DNA of 8,501 nucleotides. It comes from Comamonadaceae bacterium (lineage in GTDB: Bacteria; Pseudomonadota; Gammaproteobacteria; Burkholderiales; Burkholderiaceae_C). The position numbers and the translations under genes were made by a program. Numbering within the stretch: the first letter of the stretch is position 1; each line of letters begins with the position of its first letter. This document shows positions 1 through 6,181 of the stretch, piece by piece. Under the pieces are notes generated by a model. The model saw nothing but the letters and a program-made list of their open reading frames with translations. It ran no database searches and had not been told where the DNA came from. The stretch is taken from contig CANHXV010000085.1 of the NCBI GenBank assembly GCA_947464665.1, forward strand, positions 1 through 8,501. The letters are read 5' to 3'.

Positions 1-1034
1 ACAGTAACTGCAACATCTTTTCCACCCCAATCCCTGTTGATGAGGCCTGCCGCTTCTTCTGGTGTCCATTTGAGTCTAGTAATTCGCAGGTTAAATACTG
101 ACACATCGATCCCGTAAAACTCTGCAGCTTGTGCTTGACTTGGGAACTTTTTACCGTCAACAGTAATAGCCTTTGTAATTCCTACTGCTCCACCAATAGC
201 ACTGTTATAACCAGCAATAAGGGTATTTCTTTCAGCAATTGCATCAATTTCTTGCTGCTGCAATTGATCAAAGCTTTTTGCGTCATTCCGAATCAATTTG
301 ATTGTGAAAGCTTCAGCGCCGTACTTTCTAATTGCATTTGGGAGAGGTGCTTTTCTTCCTTTTTTCGCTGCTGCGATGTGTTGCTTAAGTCGTGACTCTA
401 GTGGGCCAATCGTTAGACCTACATATTGTTTGCCATTTACTTTGTTGGTTATTAGATAAATCTTGAAGCCTTCAGCATCCGGAACTGGCTCAATGCCTGT
501 TGGTGTTTGGCGAGTAGTCTTCCATTTGAGTTCACGTGCATGACCTTCAAAGTTGCGAAATCTTGGTGGTTCTGGATCTAGTCCAAGTGCTTGGCGCATT
601 GTCCAGCCACGACTGACACGACGAATAACGTTCGACGATTTTTCACTATATGCATTCGCAAGAGCAGTTTGTGATTTAAACTCTTTACCTTCAAATATGA
701 TTGTTTTTGCAACTGCGCTTACCCTAGCACGCATATTGCCGATGGCAGCATCTTCGATTGAATAGCCTCTTTTAAGTCTCGCTCGAAATGTTTTCCCATC
801 TATACCAAGATCATTTGCTAGAGCCTCAATATGTGGATATGTTCTGCCTTTGTATGTAACTGAAATTCCATGACCACGCTTTTTGGGTTTTGGTGCAACT
901 TCCACACTTTGCTCTGGAGTCCATCCATCCCTGAGTCTTCTAGCTATTGTGGATTGATGAACTTTGTAATGGTCGGAGAGTTCAAGAATGCTATTAAAAC
1001 TTATCCCTTCGCATACGACAGTTTTAGATTTCAT
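1..1034 (-). CDS. GIY-YIG nuclease with HTH-like repeats, partial (C-terminus beyond left edge)
   Basis: The minus strand is open for 344 codons from the ATG at 1034 to the left edge. A GIY-YIG nuclease domain lies at about residues 191-278: IYLI at 192-195, YVG at 204-206, a likely catalytic Arg215 in SRLKQH, a likely metal-binding Glu262, and the closing GYN at 275-277, in the same order as in I-TevI and Seg-type homing endonucleases. Around it are about 40-residue repeats at 6-45, 58-98, 112-152 and 290-331. Each has a short beta-type start (for example FEGKEF), then a helix-turn-helix-like part, then a closing motif such as GWTPEQ, GYSIED, GWTMRQ or KWTPEE. These resemble the DNA-binding repeats of phage homing nucleases. 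The gene follows the restriction gene by 12 bp and is probably in the same operon. The ribosome site is poor (AGGT directly next to ATG). It may be a homing endonuclease or a defence/mobility nuclease; the domain is clear, the role is not. Confidence 0.85.
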   Translation of the reverse strand, partial: MKSKTVVCEGISFNSILELSDHYKVHQSTIARRLRDGWTPEQSVEVAPKPKKRGHGISVTYKGRTYPHIEALANDLGIDGKTFRARLKRGYSIEDAAIGNMRARVSAVAKTIIFEGKEFKSQTALANAYSEKSSNVIRRVSRGWTMRQALGLDPEPPRFRNFEGHARELKWKTTRQTPTGIEPVPDAEGFKIYLITNKVNGKQYVGLTIGPLESRLKQHIAAAKKGRKAPLPNAIRKYGAEAFTIKLIRNDAKSFDQLQQQEIDAIAERNTLIAGYNSAIGGAVGITKAITVDGKKFPSQAQAAEFYGIDVSVFNLRITRLKWTPEEAAGLINRDWGGKDVAVT

Positions 1035-1046
1035 ACCTAGTTTCAG

Positions 1047-2267
1047 TTAGTGTTTAGGAAACTCATATTTCAATATTTCTAAAAGTTCTTCACAATTCTT
1101 ATAGCCTTTGCTAATTAGAAGTTTTGCAATGTCGCCACCTGCAATGAAGATGATTGGATGCTTGTCATCTCTTACTTCTTCGTAAACCTGCTTAGAGATT
1201 TGAGAGGTTGTAACGAGCACTCCAAACTGTCGATGTTTGATTCTTGAAATCAACCTTGCTACTTCTTTTACGCCAATAGTGTTTGCAGTTGATTCACCAA
1301 GTCCGGGGTTATAGCACTTAGCCTCTAAAGCGAAGTCAACAATAACGGGATCGTCATTGATGCCTAATTTGTAGTGCCCAATTGCATCTCTACCGTGGTC
1401 AACAGAACCTCTAGTGACCTCGTCAATTACAACCCTCTCATCTGACAAAGAGAAAAGCCATGCAGCAAAAAACTCGAAACTCCTGAATCCTCTTTTGTCA
1501 TCTTTGTATTCAGGTTTGCAGTAGTCCCAGATAGTCTCAAGTATTGCAATTTCGTTATTGGTTTTTGGGCTTTGTTGCTCCAAAGTGCGAATTGCTTTTG
1601 AAGGTGTCGCTGTAAGAGCGTTGTATAAGCCTTTAAATTTCCATTCAGTCCAAGCGTTAGGTGCATGGACCGTTATATCTTGACCGTCACGAAGACTATC
1701 TATCCACTCACGATTGATTTCTGGTGCATTTAATACAGTAAAAATAGCTCGATAGTTTTGAAATCTTTCACCCTTGGTGCTTTTCCAAACCGCCGTTAAA
1801 TCTTCGGTGGCTGTTTTATCGTTTGTACCGGGAACTGCAAGTCCTAGAAATTGAACTGATCGTTTACTAAATGCAGTAGGATGTTTCTTGAAGATGAATA
1901 TAGGTGGGACTTCTAAGGGCCTGTTACTACTGTGAGCATTTGTAAAGAGTTCTCTCAGTACTTTGTTACCGCCTTGATTGGTCTTATGTAACTCATGCCC
2001 TGCAGTTTTGTTATCACCGTAATAGACAAATTCACCCGTGAGCGTGTCTAAGGTATCTGGCCAATCTGAGTCTTCGCCGCTGGTATATAAAACTATCCAT
2101 TTCCATGATCCAAATGATCCTGCAACTCTAAAACCGCCTTGGTTGCCAGTACCCTTTAGTAACTTAGATATAGGATCATCACCTGCATTGCCATTTGAGC
2201 CTCCTTCATAAACGGCATCAACTACTAGCGAAGAGGTTACTAACTGATCAAAGCTAATTCTTTTCAT
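1047..2267 (-). CDS. MspJI/AspBHI-like modification-dependent (type IV) restriction endonuclease
   Basis: The 406-residue protein has the two-part layout of the MspJI/AspBHI family, whose members cut DNA near 5-methylcytosine or 5-hydroxymethylcytosine. The N-terminal half carries the family-typical stretches VDAVYEGG (16-23), GDDPISKLL (29-37), GNQGGFR (41-47), DWPDTLD (68-74) and YYGDN (82-86), matching the SRA-like modified-base recognition domain. The C-terminal part, about 235-400, is an Mrr-like nuclease fold with D294 in GRDAIG and E315-x-K317 in FALEAKCY, the expected D-(x)n-(E/Q)xK active site. No methyltransferase is nearby, which fits an enzyme that attacks only modified DNA. The start codon overlaps the integrase stop as ATGA, implying translational coupling. 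The likely role is defence against phage or plasmids with modified cytosines. Family call is firm; base specificity cannot be read from sequence. Confidence 0.88.
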   Translation of the reverse strand: MKRISFDQLVTSSLVVDAVYEGGSNGNAGDDPISKLLKGTGNQGGFRVAGSFGSWKWIVLYTSGEDSDWPDTLDTLTGEFVYYGDNKTAGHELHKTNQGGNKVLRELFTNAHSSNRPLEVPPIFIFKKHPTAFSKRSVQFLGLAVPGTNDKTATEDLTAVWKSTKGERFQNYRAIFTVLNAPEINREWIDSLRDGQDITVHAPNAWTEWKFKGLYNALTATPSKAIRTLEQQSPKTNNEIAILETIWDYCKPEYKDDKRGFRSFEFFAAWLFSLSDERVVIDEVTRGSVDHGRDAIGHYKLGINDDPVIVDFALEAKCYNPGLGESTANTIGVKEVARLISRIKHRQFGVLVTTSQISKQVYEEVRDDKHPIIFIAGGDIAKLLISKGYKNCEELLEILKYEFPKH

Positions 2268-3607
2268 TTTGCTTTACCAATCCATTCGTAGGCTTTAGAT
2301 AGCCATTGTCGTTTCAAGTCCAGCGAGTAGCCTTGTCCATATTGAACTGAGACATCATGCGTACTAGCCCAGCCACCTATTTCCTTTGAAATTGATTCAG
2401 GGCACATAGCCTCTCTCATTTGATCTCTAAATGAATGTCTAAAGCAGTGCATTGATTTCATTGAAACGAATTTCTTTGCCCATTTGTTCAATGCTGCTGA
2501 AGCGGAATCACTGTTTGTTGAGGACGAATCTGCATATGATGGAAAAAGGTAGTCGGATTTGCTTTCCTCATGCTGTTTTTGGAGAGCTTCAAATGCAATT
2601 GGCAATAGGGGAACTACACGAGAGTTATTTGTTTTGATTGATCTAGTTGCATGAGGAGCAATCGTGATAGCTTGGTTTTGTAAGTCCAAATCTTTTTTCC
2701 TAAGTCCTACAATTTCCGCCAGCCTTGCACCAGTAAGCGCAAGCGTTATGACAATTCTGCGCTTGTCGTCATCTTGTTGCTTTGCTGAATTAACTAGGAT
2801 TTGTATCTCTTCTCTTGTAAATGAAATTCGTTCATTTTCAAATTTAATTGTTTGTGGAATTTGCAAGCTTTCAAAAGGATTTCGCATGTTCAAGGGAATT
2901 TCACGAATCGCCTTGTTGAATACAGCTCTTATCGTGTTTAGTTCTCTTGAAACTGAAGCCGAGCTTAGGCCCGCTGATAATCTTGCATCCCTGTAGCTTC
3001 TTGCTAACTCTCTCGTGACCGATTCAATCCCAATGTCACCCAGCAAAAGAATCAATTTATTCCAGTGTTGAAATTGTGAGCTTTGGAACTCTTTGTCTTG
3101 TCCCTTGTTGTGATTTTCAAGATAGACAGCAAATGCCTCGGAAAGTAACACTGGCAGCTTATTGTCAAGAACTTTGAATGCAGCATCTGTTAAGTTATTT
3201 CTTGCTCCGAATCTTTCTTCAAGTTCATCTTGTAACGCACTAATGTGAGCTGTTGAATCGAATGGATCTGTTGAACTTAAGTGGCTAGGTCTATGTTCCT
3301 CAATTAATCCATCGCCTTGCTTGAAGCCATAGGTAGCTAACAAAGCCATGGCAGCTTGTTTGTCCTGCGATGGAGTTAAGTTTGAATCAAACTTCATCGC
3401 CTTGAAAAGTGAAGAGTACTGTTGCTCCAGGCGGTGACACTGAACGACCACATTGCCGTTTTCAGGTTTGAGCGGAATTTTGATTGTTGCTTTGCCGATT
3501 CGTTGGCGCAAAGCTGCTGGGACTGCCTTTTGGAAGTATGGGAGTCCGTTATTTATTGTGTAACCGTTCACTATGAGTGTGATGCTACCAACTTTCAGTG
3601 TGCTCAT
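2264..3607 (-). CDS. Tyrosine recombinase/integrase (tRNA-Arg targeted)
   Basis: A 447-residue site-specific integrase. The N-terminal part, about 15-70 (GYTINNGLPYFQKAVPAAL), resembles the DUF6538-type start found in many island integrases. The core-binding SAM-like region spans about 150-245. The catalytic domain spans about 260-440: R295 in TGARLAEI, a probable beta-hairpin lysine K325 (IKTNNSRVVPL), H387-x-x-R390 in MHCFRHSFR, W413 in the position often held by His or Trp, and the probable nucleophile Y423 in SVQYGQ (Y427 is a second candidate). All key residues are present, so the enzyme looks intact. The ATG lies 82 bp from the tRNA 3' end, and the gene reads away from the tRNA into the element. 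A purine-rich GGTAGAG sits upstream as a modest ribosome site. No strong promoter is seen, so readthrough from the tRNA is possible. Confidence 0.95.
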   Translation of the reverse strand: MSTLKVGSITLIVNGYTINNGLPYFQKAVPAALRQRIGKATIKIPLKPENGNVVVQCHRLEQQYSSLFKAMKFDSNLTPSQDKQAAMALLATYGFKQGDGLIEEHRPSHLSSTDPFDSTAHISALQDELEERFGARNNLTDAAFKVLDNKLPVLLSEAFAVYLENHNKGQDKEFQSSQFQHWNKLILLLGDIGIESVTRELARSYRDARLSAGLSSASVSRELNTIRAVFNKAIREIPLNMRNPFESLQIPQTIKFENERISFTREEIQILVNSAKQQDDDKRRIVITLALTGARLAEIVGLRKKDLDLQNQAITIAPHATRSIKTNNSRVVPLLPIAFEALQKQHEESKSDYLFPSYADSSSTNSDSASAALNKWAKKFVSMKSMHCFRHSFRDQMREAMCPESISKEIGGWASTHDVSVQYGQGYSLDLKRQWLSKAYEWIGKAK

Positions 3608-3612
3608 GTGGC

Positions 3613-3632
3613 TCTACCTAAGGTCTACCTAA
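3613..3632 (-). repeat. Tandem 9-bp direct repeats between att end and integrase
   Basis: Minus-strand TTAGGTAGA occurs twice, at 3624-3632 and 3613-3621, with an 11-bp period. A related TTAGG lies at 3651-3655. Spacing of about one helical turn beside an attachment site is the pattern of integrase arm-type sites or of a regulator binding upstream of int. The repeats are seen directly; the function is inferred, and the proximal copy overlaps the probable int ribosome-binding region. Confidence 0.4.
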
Positions 3633-3678
3633 TTAAGGAACCTTTGTTGAGCCTAAGCTTATGATTTAATTGGATTTT

Positions 3679-3692
3679 CCAGATTTCTCTGG
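3679..3692 (-). repeat. Small hairpin (GAAA tetraloop) overlapping the tRNA CCA end
   Basis: On the minus strand, CCAGA (3692-3688) and TCTGG (3683-3679) form a 5-bp stem closed by a GAAA loop, followed by a short A-run. It begins within the encoded CCA of the tRNA. There is no U-tract, so it is not a standard terminator. It could be chance, part of the att core, or a structure affecting 3' processing. Confidence 0.3.
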
Positions 3693-3735
3693 TGCCTCCG
3701 ACAGGAATCGAACCTGTATCTAGCGCTTAGGAGGC
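3690..3735. other. Probable attachment site (tRNA 3' half, element-host junction)
   Basis: Integrases of this type commonly recombine within the 3' half of a tRNA gene, from the anticodon loop through the T arm to CCA, and restore the gene with element-borne sequence. Here the integrase starts 82 bp beyond that 3' end. The exact crossover cannot be fixed, because the second copy of the repeat lies outside the window. The G4-A69 mismatch suggests that at least position 3697 came from the element. Boundaries are approximate. Confidence 0.55.
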
Positions 3736-3764
3736 ACTCGTTCTATCCATTGAACTACGGCGGC
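3690..3764 (-). tRNA. tRNA-Arg (anticodon CCU)
   Basis: A full 75-nt cloverleaf can be folded by hand. The acceptor strands are GCCGCCG (3764-3758) and CGGAGGC (3700-3694). The D stem is GTTC/GAAC. The anticodon stem AGTGC/GCGCT carries loop CTCCTAA with anticodon CCT at 3731-3729. The T arm is ACAGG-TTCGATT-CCTGT. Discriminator A3693 is followed by an encoded CCA. The tRNA reads AGG arginine codons. The acceptor stem has one mismatch, G4 (3761) against A69 (3697), with the other six pairs perfect. The gene lies 12 bp after the DUF1330 gene on the same strand and serves as the integration site of the element to its left. Confidence 0.95.
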
Positions 3765-3776
3765 GGAAGCTGGATT

Positions 3777-4073
3777 TTAGCCGTCAAACCCATCGACCAA
3801 AACAATGTGCCCCTCAGAATTGGCCAGTCGATGAGGCAGGATAGCTTGGTATTCAGCGCTGTGGTACCAAGCTTCTGCCGCTGCGCGGCTAGGAAACTCA
3901 ATCACAACCTTGCGAAGTCCTTGGGCTTGACCCTCTAGTTGCGTGTCTTTGCCGCCTCTGACCAAATATTTGCCGCCATGAGCAACCAGCGAAGCAGGCA
4001 CGTGTTGTGCATACTTTTGGTAGCCCTCGGGATTGTGAACGGTGACTTGTCCAATGAGATAGGCCTTGGTCAT
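3777..4073 (-). CDS. DUF1330 family protein
   Basis: A 98-residue protein with the DUF1330 pattern, a small dimeric alpha/beta-barrel fold of unknown function: MTKAYLIGQVTV at the start, PEGYQKYAQHVP at 15-26, HGGKYLVRGG at 32-41, VVIEFPS at 56-62, and AEAWYHSAEYQAILPHR at 66-82. The length is normal for the family. The start at 4073 is chosen because GGGGGA sits 7 nt upstream (4081-4086) and the protein begins at the conserved domain. A longer reading to 4217 would overlap the VWA gene and adds no domain sequence. It is the last protein gene of the operon, 35 bp after the VWA gene and 12 bp before the tRNA. Confidence 0.88.
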   Translation of the reverse strand: MTKAYLIGQVTVHNPEGYQKYAQHVPASLVAHGGKYLVRGGKDTQLEGQAQGLRKVVIEFPSRAAAEAWYHSAEYQAILPHRLANSEGHIVLVDGFDG

Positions 4074-4108
4074 ATTGATTTCCCCCAAAAAGTTTTCTGA
4101 ACCTTGTT

Positions 4109-5293
4109 TTATTTGCTCATCATCCGCATGGCATCTTCCAAACCCTTGAGGGTGAGGGGAAACATGCGGTTGCTCATGAGTTGTTGAATGACGGCAATGC
4201 TCTGGCGGTATTGCCATACGCCCTGAGGCTCAGGGTTGATCCAAGCATATTTGGGAAAGGTGTGCGTCAGGCGTTGTAGCCACTCTGCACCGGTTTCTTC
4301 GTTGTTGTATTCCACGCTGCCGCCGCGCTGCAAAATTTCGTAGGGGCTCATGGTGGCATCGCCCACAAAGATCAGCTTGTAGTCTTTGTTGTACTTGCGC
4401 AGAATATCCCAAGTGGGAAACTTTTCGGCATAGCGACGTTTGTTATTCTTCCACATGAAGTCGTACACGCAGTTGTGGAAGTAATAAAACTCCAAGTGCT
4501 TGAACTCTGCTTTGGCAGCCGAGAACAATTCTTCAACGCGCGCAATGTGGTCGTCCATGGTGCCGCCCACGTCCATCAGCAACAACACTTTCACGTTGTT
4601 GTGGCGCTCAGGAATCATTTTGATGTCTAGGTAGCCGGCATTGGCGGCTGTGGCGCGAATGGTGTCGGGCAAATCGAGTTCTTCGGCCGAGCCTTCGCGT
4701 GCAAACTTGCGCAGGCGCCGCAAAGCGACTTTGATGTTGCGTGTTCCCAGTTCTTGGGTGTCGTCGTAGTCGCGGTAGGCGCGTTGTTCCCACACTTTGA
4801 CTGCGCTGCGTTGGCCGCCCTTGCCGCCGATGCGAATGCCTTGGGGGTTTTGGCCGCCATTGCCAAAAGGAGAGGTGCCGCCGGTGCCAATCCATTTGTT
4901 GCCACCTTCGTGGCGCTCTTTTTGTTCTTCGAGACGTTTTTTCAAGGTCTCCATCAACTCGTCCCAGCCCATTTTTTCAATGGCAGCTTTTTGTTCGGGC
5001 GTGAGTTCTTTTTCTAAAATCTTTTGCAACCAATCGAGCGGTATTTCTTTGGTGAAGTCGGTGAGCATCTCGACGCCCTTGAAGTAGGCGCCAAAGGCTT
5101 TGTCAAACTTGTCGTAGTGCTTTTCGTCTTTCACCATGACCGTGCGACTTAGGTGATAGAAGTCGTCAATGCTGCACGCATCAGAAGCGGGGCCCACCAC
5201 GTTGGCTTGAAGGGCTTCAAGCACATTGAGGTACTCGCGAACAGACACCGGCAATTTGGCGGCACGAAGGGTGTAAAAGAAATCGATCAGCAT
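4109..5293 (-). CDS. CoxE-like VWA domain protein (MoxR partner)
   Basis: A 394-residue protein of the CoxE-like von Willebrand factor A group. The start MLIDFFYTLRAAKLPVSVREYL (1-22) is typical of the group. A charged helical stretch (about 95-128) and a glycine-rich linker (about 130-162) lead to the VWA domain at about 230-394. The metal-site loop is DVGGT (241-245) instead of canonical DxSxS, and a further metal-type aspartate lies in VGDAT (310-314). Such proteins work with MoxR AAA+ ATPases to mature or insert cofactors into other enzymes, and the MoxR gene is the first gene of this operon. No signal peptide is seen, so it is probably cytoplasmic. The gene starts 3 bp after the GNAT stop, with AAGG upstream. 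The client is unknown. Confidence 0.9.
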   Translation of the reverse strand: MLIDFFYTLRAAKLPVSVREYLNVLEALQANVVGPASDACSIDDFYHLSRTVMVKDEKHYDKFDKAFGAYFKGVEMLTDFTKEIPLDWLQKILEKELTPEQKAAIEKMGWDELMETLKKRLEEQKERHEGGNKWIGTGGTSPFGNGGQNPQGIRIGGKGGQRSAVKVWEQRAYRDYDDTQELGTRNIKVALRRLRKFAREGSAEELDLPDTIRATAANAGYLDIKMIPERHNNVKVLLLMDVGGTMDDHIARVEELFSAAKAEFKHLEFYYFHNCVYDFMWKNNKRRYAEKFPTWDILRKYNKDYKLIFVGDATMSPYEILQRGGSVEYNNEETGAEWLQRLTHTFPKYAWINPEPQGVWQYRQSIAVIQQLMSNRMFPLTLKGLEDAMRMMSK

Positions 5294-5296
5294 GGT

Positions 5297-5914
5297 TCAG
5301 GCCTTGCGCGCACGACTGAGTTGGTAATCCAAGTGAGCCTTCACAGAGGGCCACTCGGTGTTCAAAATGCTATAGACACACGTATCGCGAAGTGCACCAA
5401 CAGCATCTGGGTGTGTGTTGATGGCATGGTTGCGAAGAATGCCATCCAACTTAGCGCCCAAACGCTCAATGGCGCTACGGCTTTGCTGGTTGAAAAAATG
5501 GGTTCTAAACTCCACGGCAATGCAGTTGAGTTGCTCGAAAGCGTGCGCCAATAAAAGACGTTTGCATTCGGTATTTAGCGCAGAGCGCTGCACATTGGCG
5601 CGGTACCAGGTGGAGCCAATCTCAAGGCGTTTGTTGGGCGCATCAATGTTCATGTAAGTGGTCATGCCCACAGCCTTGCCGTCTTGCAAAACTGTGAAGG
5701 GCAACATGCTGCCTTGTTGATGCAAACTTAAGCGGCGCGATATTTCGTCGGCCATTTTTTCGGGCGTGGGAATGAAGGTGTACCAATGCCGCCAAAGCTC
5801 GCCATCCTTCACGGCTTCAATCAGAGCATCGTGATGCACCATCGAAAGGGGTACCAACTGGACATGCTTGCCCAAGAGCTGAGTTTCTTGAAGGAAAGAA
5901 TGGGGTGCGCTCAT
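5297..5914 (-). CDS. GNAT acetyltransferase, RimJ/RimL type
   Basis: A 205-residue protein of the Acetyltransf_3 group, which transfers acetyl from acetyl-CoA to amines such as protein N-termini. Supporting stretches are GKHVQLVPLSMVHHDALIEA near the start, FTVLQDGKAVGMTTYMNI (beta strands), EIGSTWYR, the partly degenerate acetyl-CoA loop NVQRSALNTECKRLLLAHAFE, AVEFRTHFFNQQSRSAIERLGA and DGILRNH. The start is set at ATG 5914, which overlaps the preceding stop as TGATG. A GTG at 5917 is an in-frame alternative adding one residue. The gene sits between the small membrane protein and the VWA gene with no real gaps, so it is co-translated with them. The substrate is unknown, as usual for this family. 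Confidence 0.88.
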   Translation of the reverse strand: MSAPHSFLQETQLLGKHVQLVPLSMVHHDALIEAVKDGELWRHWYTFIPTPEKMADEISRRLSLHQQGSMLPFTVLQDGKAVGMTTYMNIDAPNKRLEIGSTWYRANVQRSALNTECKRLLLAHAFEQLNCIAVEFRTHFFNQQSRSAIERLGAKLDGILRNHAINTHPDAVGALRDTCVYSILNTEWPSVKAHLDYQLSRARKA

Positions 5915-6171
5915 CACTTGTCTTTCAGATCTTCTTTTGTATCAAGACCAGACTCTGACTTGGCTTGTTGGCTGGCTTGCCAGCGGCGAGCCAATTGCAA
6001 ACCCAAGCCACCGCCTAAGCCCACCAAAACAATGCCGCCAATGCTTTCGTAGCCGTAGCCCGCAGCAAAAATATTCCAACCTAGTAAACGGCCCACCCAA
6101 AAGCCCACCAAGGCGCCACCCACAAAGCCAAGGGCGTCTGAAATGCCTTCAAAAAGTAAGTTGCGGGTCAT
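5914..6171 (-). CDS. Small glycine-rich membrane protein (hypothetical)
   Basis: An 85-residue protein I cannot assign to a named family. It has two likely membrane segments, about 13-39 (ALGFVGGALVGFWVGRLLGW and onward) and about 43-60 (IGGIVLVGLGGGLGLQL), both rich in glycine, which suggests tight helix packing. It ends in a charged cytoplasmic-type tail, RRWQASQQAKSESGLDTKED. The start is ATG 6171, 10 bp after the MoxR stop, and the stop overlaps the GNAT start as TGATG. Its position inside the MoxR-VWA operon suggests co-expression, possibly a membrane anchor, but this is inference. Confidence 0.75.
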   Translation of the reverse strand: MTRNLLFEGISDALGFVGGALVGFWVGRLLGWNIFAAGYGYESIGGIVLVGLGGGLGLQLARRWQASQQAKSESGLDTKEDLKDK

Positions 6172-6181
6172 TGAATGGTAC

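Larger units (their letters stand above)
1..3690. mobile_element. tRNA-Arg(CCU)-integrated element, one end (rest beyond left edge)
   Basis: The block starts at the 3' end of the tRNA-Arg gene and continues past the left edge. Three facts define it. A tyrosine integrase begins 82 bp from the tRNA 3' end. The genes behind it are accessory (a type IV restriction enzyme and a GIY-YIG nuclease). The DNA is clearly AT-richer than the host genes to the right. No conjugation, replication or phage structural gene is visible, so it could be a genomic island, a satellite, an integrative and conjugative element or a prophage remnant. The distal att copy is not in the window. Integration at the tRNA is inferred from this layout. 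Confidence 0.8.

Noticed and set aside
1..3690. Second copy of the tRNA 3' end (distal att) inside the window
   Set aside because: Reading both strands of the left region showed no repeat of the T-arm and acceptor sequence; the partner site must lie beyond position 1.
4074..4217. Longer N-terminus for the DUF1330 protein, to 4217
   Set aside because: The added residues overlap the VWA coding end and look like its out-of-frame shadow. The ATG at 4073 has a strong GGGGGA ribosome site and starts at the domain.
4608..4905. Two Arg/His/Ala-rich open frames within the VWA gene
   Set aside because: Both are alternative-frame readings of the glycine-rich linker and following VWA gene, with low-complexity composition and no recognisable domain.
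5153..5554. Plus-strand open frame of 133 codons across the VWA-GNAT junction
   Set aside because: Antisense to two well-supported genes, with no family resemblance and no ribosome site of note.
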